Assembly (NCBI GenBank): GCA_023055355.1
Contig: JALJCS010000022.1
Coordinates: forward strand, 8,789,001 to 8,853,000
From: Agelaius tricolor
Taxonomy: Eukaryota; Chordata; Aves; Passeriformes; Icteridae
DNA length: 64,000 nt
Reading direction: 5' to 3'
Every line of letters starts with the position of its first letter. Positions within the stretch are counted from its first letter, which is position 1. This document shows, piece by piece, positions 62,701 through 64,000 of the stretch. Both the position numbers and the translations under genes were made by a program. A model generated the notes under the pieces. It worked only from the letters and a program-made list of their open reading frames with translations, ran no database searches and was not told the origin of the DNA.

Positions 62701-63616
62701 TCACATTTTCTTGTTACGCTAAGTGCTTGAATAATGCAGAGTCCCCAGACCACACAGCCTCTCCTGCTGTCATTTAAAGACCCATAAATCATCTCTAAGT
62801 TGTGGATGTCTTTAAGTGTCATCTTTCGATCAGCCCTGTGACAATGATCAGTCTAAATGGTCTTGCTAAGGGCTTAAAATAGGATACTATAAAAAACAGA
62901 AGCGTCAAAGCCATATGTTTGGCCCGAAATGAGCCAGCTGATAAATATAACCAGTCCAGCTTTTATGTGGCAGTCAGAAAGCAACGGCTACAGGGCTGAA
63001 TTGTCTCTCTCGGTCGGTCTTCTAGGGACAAACCAGTGTTACCAGCCCGTGCAGCAGCGAGGGAGTTTTACCATTTGCGTTCTCACCGGAGTCACGCGAA
63101 GGACGGGATACAACACACGGAGCCCACAAGGGCCCGGGATCAGCCCGGGTGTGCGATCACCGCGGGCAGGGCAGCGCGCTCCGGCCCGCTCATGCCGAGG
63201 CCGGCGGGCTGAGGCCGTGCCAGCCCCGGCCGCCGCGGCTCCCCCTCCGCCCGGAGGCGGCCGTGGGGCCCAGGGGAGCGGGAGGCGGGGCCGGGCCCGC
63301 TCCCCGCGTCCGCCGGGCCTGCCTCCCCTCCGCCATGCGGCGCGGCCGCGCCGGCCTGCCCGGCCCATTCCCCGCGCCGCCGCCGCACCGCCCGCTCCCT
63401 CCCGGGCAAGCGCTCCCTGGCAGCCTCCGCTCAGCGCCGGGGCATTCCGGGTGGGCTCTCCCGGGCGGGCCCGGCCGCGGGGTCCCGGGGCGGGCGCGGC
63501 CGGGAGCCGGGGAGCGGAGCGGGAGGCGACCTGGCGCTGTGTGTGTGTGGGCGCGGCCCGCACTGACCGTTCGCCCGCTTCAGGGCGTTCTCGGGCCGCT
63601 GGAAGTACACCGGCAT
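35501..63616 (-). CDS. EIF3A: Eukaryotic translation initiation factor 3 subunit A, complete gene (22 coding exons, 1,382 aa)
   Basis: eIF3a is the largest scaffold subunit of the eIF3 complex, which binds the 40S ribosome in the cytoplasm and organises mRNA recruitment and scanning. All 21 introns are GT-AG and every phase is consistent. The coding exons sum to 4,149 bp, i.e. 1,382 residues plus stop, the length I know for human eIF3a. Order: an N-terminal TPR-like helical region (1-315), a PCI domain (about 315-498, exons 7-11), a long charged coiled coil (about 545-886, exons 12-17), the Arg/Asp-rich decapeptide array (about 916-1188, exon 19), and a basic tail ending [10 protein letters not shown]. 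The start [16 protein letters not shown] matches the family, where Ala at residue 3 is usual instead of Val, and the ATG has A at -3. The gene is convergent with NANOS1. I see no frameshift or missing exon. Exon coordinates are given separately. Confidence 0.98.
37003..37172 (-). CDS. EIF3A: EIF3A exon 21, residues 1247-1303
   Basis: 170 bp encoding [20 protein letters not shown] through PLRSEREE plus one base. The donor gtacgt at 37002-36997 was chosen because it keeps the frame into exon 22. An alternative gt 4 bp downstream would not. Confidence 0.93.
37597..37771 (-). CDS. EIF3A: EIF3A exon 20, residues 1189-1246
   Basis: 175 bp encoding [20 protein letters not shown] through the Asp/Arg-rich stretch to FRRP plus two bases of Arg. 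Acceptor ttccag, donor gtctga, a weak match to the donor consensus. Confidence 0.93.
38517..38580 (-). mobile_element. short CR1-like fragment in EIF3A intron 19
   Basis: gggacctcagaaggtcatct and aatccaagctctgctc resemble the reverse complement of a CR1 3' end. It is too short for certainty. Confidence 0.4.
38909..39289 (+). mobile_element. solo LTR (related to family A) in EIF3A intron 19, antisense to the gene
   Basis: Begins tgtagccatgat and ends accatcaca (TG...CA). It has ggccaatcac (CCAAT), an AT-rich block with tagtatag, an AATAAA signal (aataataaatc near 39210) and gaaacatggagtcagatcc. It is flanked by ggagtg (38903-38908) and ggactg (39290-39295), a 6-bp duplication with one mismatch. 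The layout follows the elements at 2.6 and 5.6 kb, but it is clearly diverged from them. Its own polyadenylation signal is antisense to EIF3A. Confidence 0.8.
39422..40239 (-). CDS. EIF3A: EIF3A exon 19, decapeptide-repeat exon, residues 916-1188
   Basis: 818 bp. The repeat unit is [10 protein letters not shown] and variants ([40 protein letters not shown]). About 17-18 full decapeptides plus several shortened units occur; the human array is described as about 25 units. At DNA level three consecutive 30-bp units (39841-39930) are identical. The exon ends with [10 protein letters not shown] plus one base, donor gtaaaa. The antisense strand is open for 258 and 251 codons in two frames as a by-product of the repeat. 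Confidence 0.96.
41451..41600 (-). mobile_element. CR1 LINE 3'-end fragment in EIF3A intron 18
   Basis: tcacagaatggtttaggttg, ccctgccatgtgcagggaca, ccaacctggcctggaac and ccagggatggggcac follow the reverse complement of the avian CR1 3' end in order. The orientation is the same as EIF3A. Confidence 0.9.
42666..42754 (-). CDS. EIF3A: EIF3A exon 18, residues 887-915
   Basis: 89 bp encoding [20 protein letters not shown] through WRRAPVE plus two bases of Arg. It was placed by matching the SRWGDR...W-R-R-G spacing of the family and by phase. No long open frame marks it. Confidence 0.93.
44467..44651 (-). CDS. EIF3A: EIF3A exon 17, residues 825-886
   Basis: 185 bp encoding [20 protein letters not shown] through GLDDPFSRK, the end of the coiled coil. 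Acceptor tgcag, donor gtgggt. Confidence 0.96.
45578..45731 (-). CDS. EIF3A: EIF3A exon 16, residues 774-824
   Basis: 154 bp encoding [20 protein letters not shown] through LREEQLLK, highly charged coiled coil. Acceptor tttcag, donor gtggga. Confidence 0.96.
46453..46575 (-). CDS. EIF3A: EIF3A exon 15, residues 733-773
   Basis: 123 bp encoding [20 protein letters not shown] through [12 protein letters not shown], coiled coil. Acceptor ttcag, donor gtacct. Confidence 0.96.
46851..46964 (-). CDS. EIF3A: EIF3A exon 14, residues 695-732
   Basis: 114 bp encoding [20 protein letters not shown] through [10 protein letters not shown]. In the human protein the region from about 664 to 835 contacts eIF3b. 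Donor gtaaga. Confidence 0.96.
48592..48640. repeat. TA/TG microsatellite in EIF3A intron 13
   Basis: (TA)n followed by (TG)n and mixed ca/ta alternation. Confidence 0.85.
48699..48803 (-). CDS. EIF3A: EIF3A exon 13, residues 660-694
   Basis: 105 bp encoding [20 protein letters not shown] through RLKNQEKK, coiled coil. Intron 12 is only about 233 bp. Donor gtacaa. Confidence 0.96.
49037..49384 (-). CDS. EIF3A: EIF3A exon 12, residues 544-659
   Basis: 348 bp of Lys/Glu/Arg-rich coiled coil from [20 protein letters not shown] to [11 protein letters not shown]. Acceptor tccag, donor gtaggg. Confidence 0.97.
51497..51682 (-). CDS. EIF3A: EIF3A exon 11, residues 482-543
   Basis: 186 bp encoding [20 protein letters not shown] through [14 protein letters not shown], the end of the PCI domain. 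Acceptor acaaag, donor gtaagt. Confidence 0.97.
52051..52167 (-). CDS. EIF3A: EIF3A exon 10, residues 443-481
   Basis: 117 bp encoding [20 protein letters not shown] through [13 protein letters not shown] winged-helix region. Acceptor attcag, donor gtgagg. Confidence 0.97.
52848..52946 (-). CDS. EIF3A: EIF3A exon 9, residues 410-442
   Basis: 99 bp encoding [20 protein letters not shown] through [13 protein letters not shown] domain. Acceptor gatag, donor gtatga. Confidence 0.96.
53718..53822 (-). CDS. EIF3A: EIF3A exon 8, residues 375-409
   Basis: 105 bp encoding [20 protein letters not shown] through [13 protein letters not shown] domain. The acceptor is tgtag at 53823; a second AG 6 bp on (tcag) would break the frame. 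Donor gtaagg. Confidence 0.95.
54765..54936 (-). CDS. EIF3A: EIF3A exon 7, residues 317-374
   Basis: 172 bp encoding [20 protein letters not shown] through [12 protein letters not shown], the first part of the PCI domain. Donor gtgggc. Confidence 0.96.
55414..55622 (-). CDS. EIF3A: EIF3A exon 6, residues 248-316
   Basis: 209 bp encoding [20 protein letters not shown] through [11 protein letters not shown] plus two bases of Arg, up to the start of the PCI domain. Donor gtgggg. Confidence 0.96.
55708..55822. repeat. AT-rich imperfect tandem repeat in EIF3A intron 5
   Basis: Three occurrences of taagactatatata separated by variable (TA)n and taatat runs. It is self-complementary and prone to slippage. 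Confidence 0.8.
56206..56405 (-). CDS. EIF3A: EIF3A exon 5, residues 181-247
   Basis: 200 bp encoding [20 protein letters not shown] through SAISMELWQ, with [15 protein letters not shown] in the middle. Acceptor ttgcag, donor gtatgc. Confidence 0.97.
57438..57601 (-). CDS. EIF3A: EIF3A exon 4, residues 126-180
   Basis: 164 bp encoding [20 protein letters not shown] through YHDIAQQ. Acceptor ctgaag, donor gtaggt. Confidence 0.97.
59433..59569 (-). CDS. EIF3A: EIF3A exon 3, residues 81-125
   Basis: 137 bp starting [20 protein letters not shown] and ending QTPE plus two bases. Acceptor gtgtag, donor gtgtgc. Confidence 0.96.
59772..59962 (-). CDS. EIF3A: EIF3A exon 2, residues 17-80
   Basis: 191 bp encoding [18 protein letters not shown] through YKNICQQ, part of the N-terminal helical repeat region. 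Acceptor tttcag, donor gtatgg. Confidence 0.97.
59963..63567 (-). other. EIF3A: EIF3A intron 1 (largest intron, 3.6 kb)
   Basis: GC-rich at its 5' end inside the CpG island, AT-rich elsewhere. I see no additional exon, RNA gene or clear mobile element beyond the AAT microsatellite. The other EIF3A introns larger than 300 bp are likewise plain AT-rich sequence, except where a repeat is listed. Confidence 0.5.
62431..62450. repeat. (AAT)n microsatellite in EIF3A intron 1
   Basis: Six consecutive aat triplets followed by gag. Confidence 0.85.
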
Positions 63617-63830
63617 GATGGCGGCGGCGGCGGCTCCTCACGGGGCGGCGGCGGCTCCGAGCTCCAGCCAGGCGGCACGCGCGGCCGGAAAGGGAGGGAG
63701 CGCCAGGGGAAGGGGAGGGAAAGGGGCCCGCGCGCGCCGCCACGGCCGCGGCGGCGGAAGCGGAAACCCCGCCCGGCGCGCGCGCGGGCCGCCCGGCCGG
63801 ACCGGCACCGGAGCCACGGGGCATTGGGAT
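63050..63830. promoter_or_regulatory. EIF3A: CpG island and promoter of EIF3A
   Basis: A dense CpG region spans the first exon and upstream sequence, TATA-less. On the minus strand, pyrimidine-rich tracts at about 63687-63700 and 63705-63726 precede the ATG by roughly 70-110 nt. These would suit a 5' TOP-type transcription start, as expected for a translation-factor mRNA. The start site itself is inferred. Confidence 0.65.
63568..63616 (-). CDS. EIF3A: EIF3A exon 1 (coding part), residues 1-16
   Basis: Encodes [16 protein letters not shown] plus one base. The donor is gtcagt at 63567-63562. It lies within the CpG island. Confidence 0.95.
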
Positions 63831-64000
63831 AGGGACCGGGAGGGGATCGTGGGGAAATCGCGGGAAAAGCGGGAGGGGGATTGGGACCACGACCCTGAAG
63901 GGATCGTGAGATGGGGTCATGGGGAGATCGGGCCCGTGAGGGAAGCGCGGGGCGAGCTGCACAAAGCCCTTTGTCCGAACGAGCCTTAAACGATACCGGG
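63831..64000. other. G-rich degenerate hexamer stretch upstream of EIF3A
   Basis: gggatag, gggaccg, ggggatcg and gggaaatcg-type units, similar in style to the complement of the tract upstream of NANOS1. No gene was recognised before the window ends. Confidence 0.5.

Noticed and set aside
63039..63962. 307-codon minus-strand and 227/229-codon plus-strand frames at the EIF3A promoter
   Set aside because: Stop-poor CpG island sequence. The only supported coding part is the 49-bp EIF3A first exon.

Overview
This is a vertebrate nuclear window, most likely from a bird and probably a passerine. The evidence is a single-exon NANOS1 and a complete 22-exon EIF3A in the order known from other amniotes, CR1 LINE fragments, and short solo LTRs of types I associate with passerine genomes. 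No prokaryotic, plasmid or CRISPR features are present.

Layout. Positions 1-25,900 are intergenic DNA with no exon I can support. They hold two ancient and two younger CR1 fragments, two LTR copies in inverted orientation (2.6-3.0 kb and 5.56-5.93 kb), a 77-bp direct repeat flanking one of them, a solo LTR with a perfect 6-bp target duplication (13,816-14,094), a third type of LTR (22,415-22,841), a near-identical 470-bp sequence present twice (12.1 and 19.0 kb), and a 40-bp minisatellite (about 17.39-18.12 kb). Positions 25,920-28,150 are a CpG island carrying a degenerate C-rich hexamer tract, two CCAAT boxes and NANOS1 (26,795-27,577, +). Positions 28-35.5 kb separate NANOS1 from the convergent EIF3A. 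They contain a CR1 LINE of about 1.4 kb interrupted by a second solo LTR of the 13.8-kb family, with a perfect 6-bp target duplication.

Positions 35,501-63,616 are EIF3A on the minus strand. Working through every GT-AG junction by eye gave 22 coding exons whose phases are all consistent. They total 4,149 bp, or 1,382 residues, the length I know for human eIF3a. The 818-bp exon 19 carries the Arg/Asp-rich decapeptide array. Intron 19 holds an antisense solo LTR and intron 18 a CR1 fragment. Positions 63.05-63.83 kb are the CpG-island promoter of EIF3A.

The two genes both act on mRNA. eIF3a scaffolds translation initiation, and Nanos1 recruits the CCR4-NOT deadenylase to repress translation. 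Their adjacency is conserved synteny, not an operon. I found no clear unknown coding system. The most interesting signals are structural: recent homogenisation in the eIF3a array, breakpoint-like duplications, nested mobile elements, and a few strong intronic hairpins on the EIF3A transcript strand.
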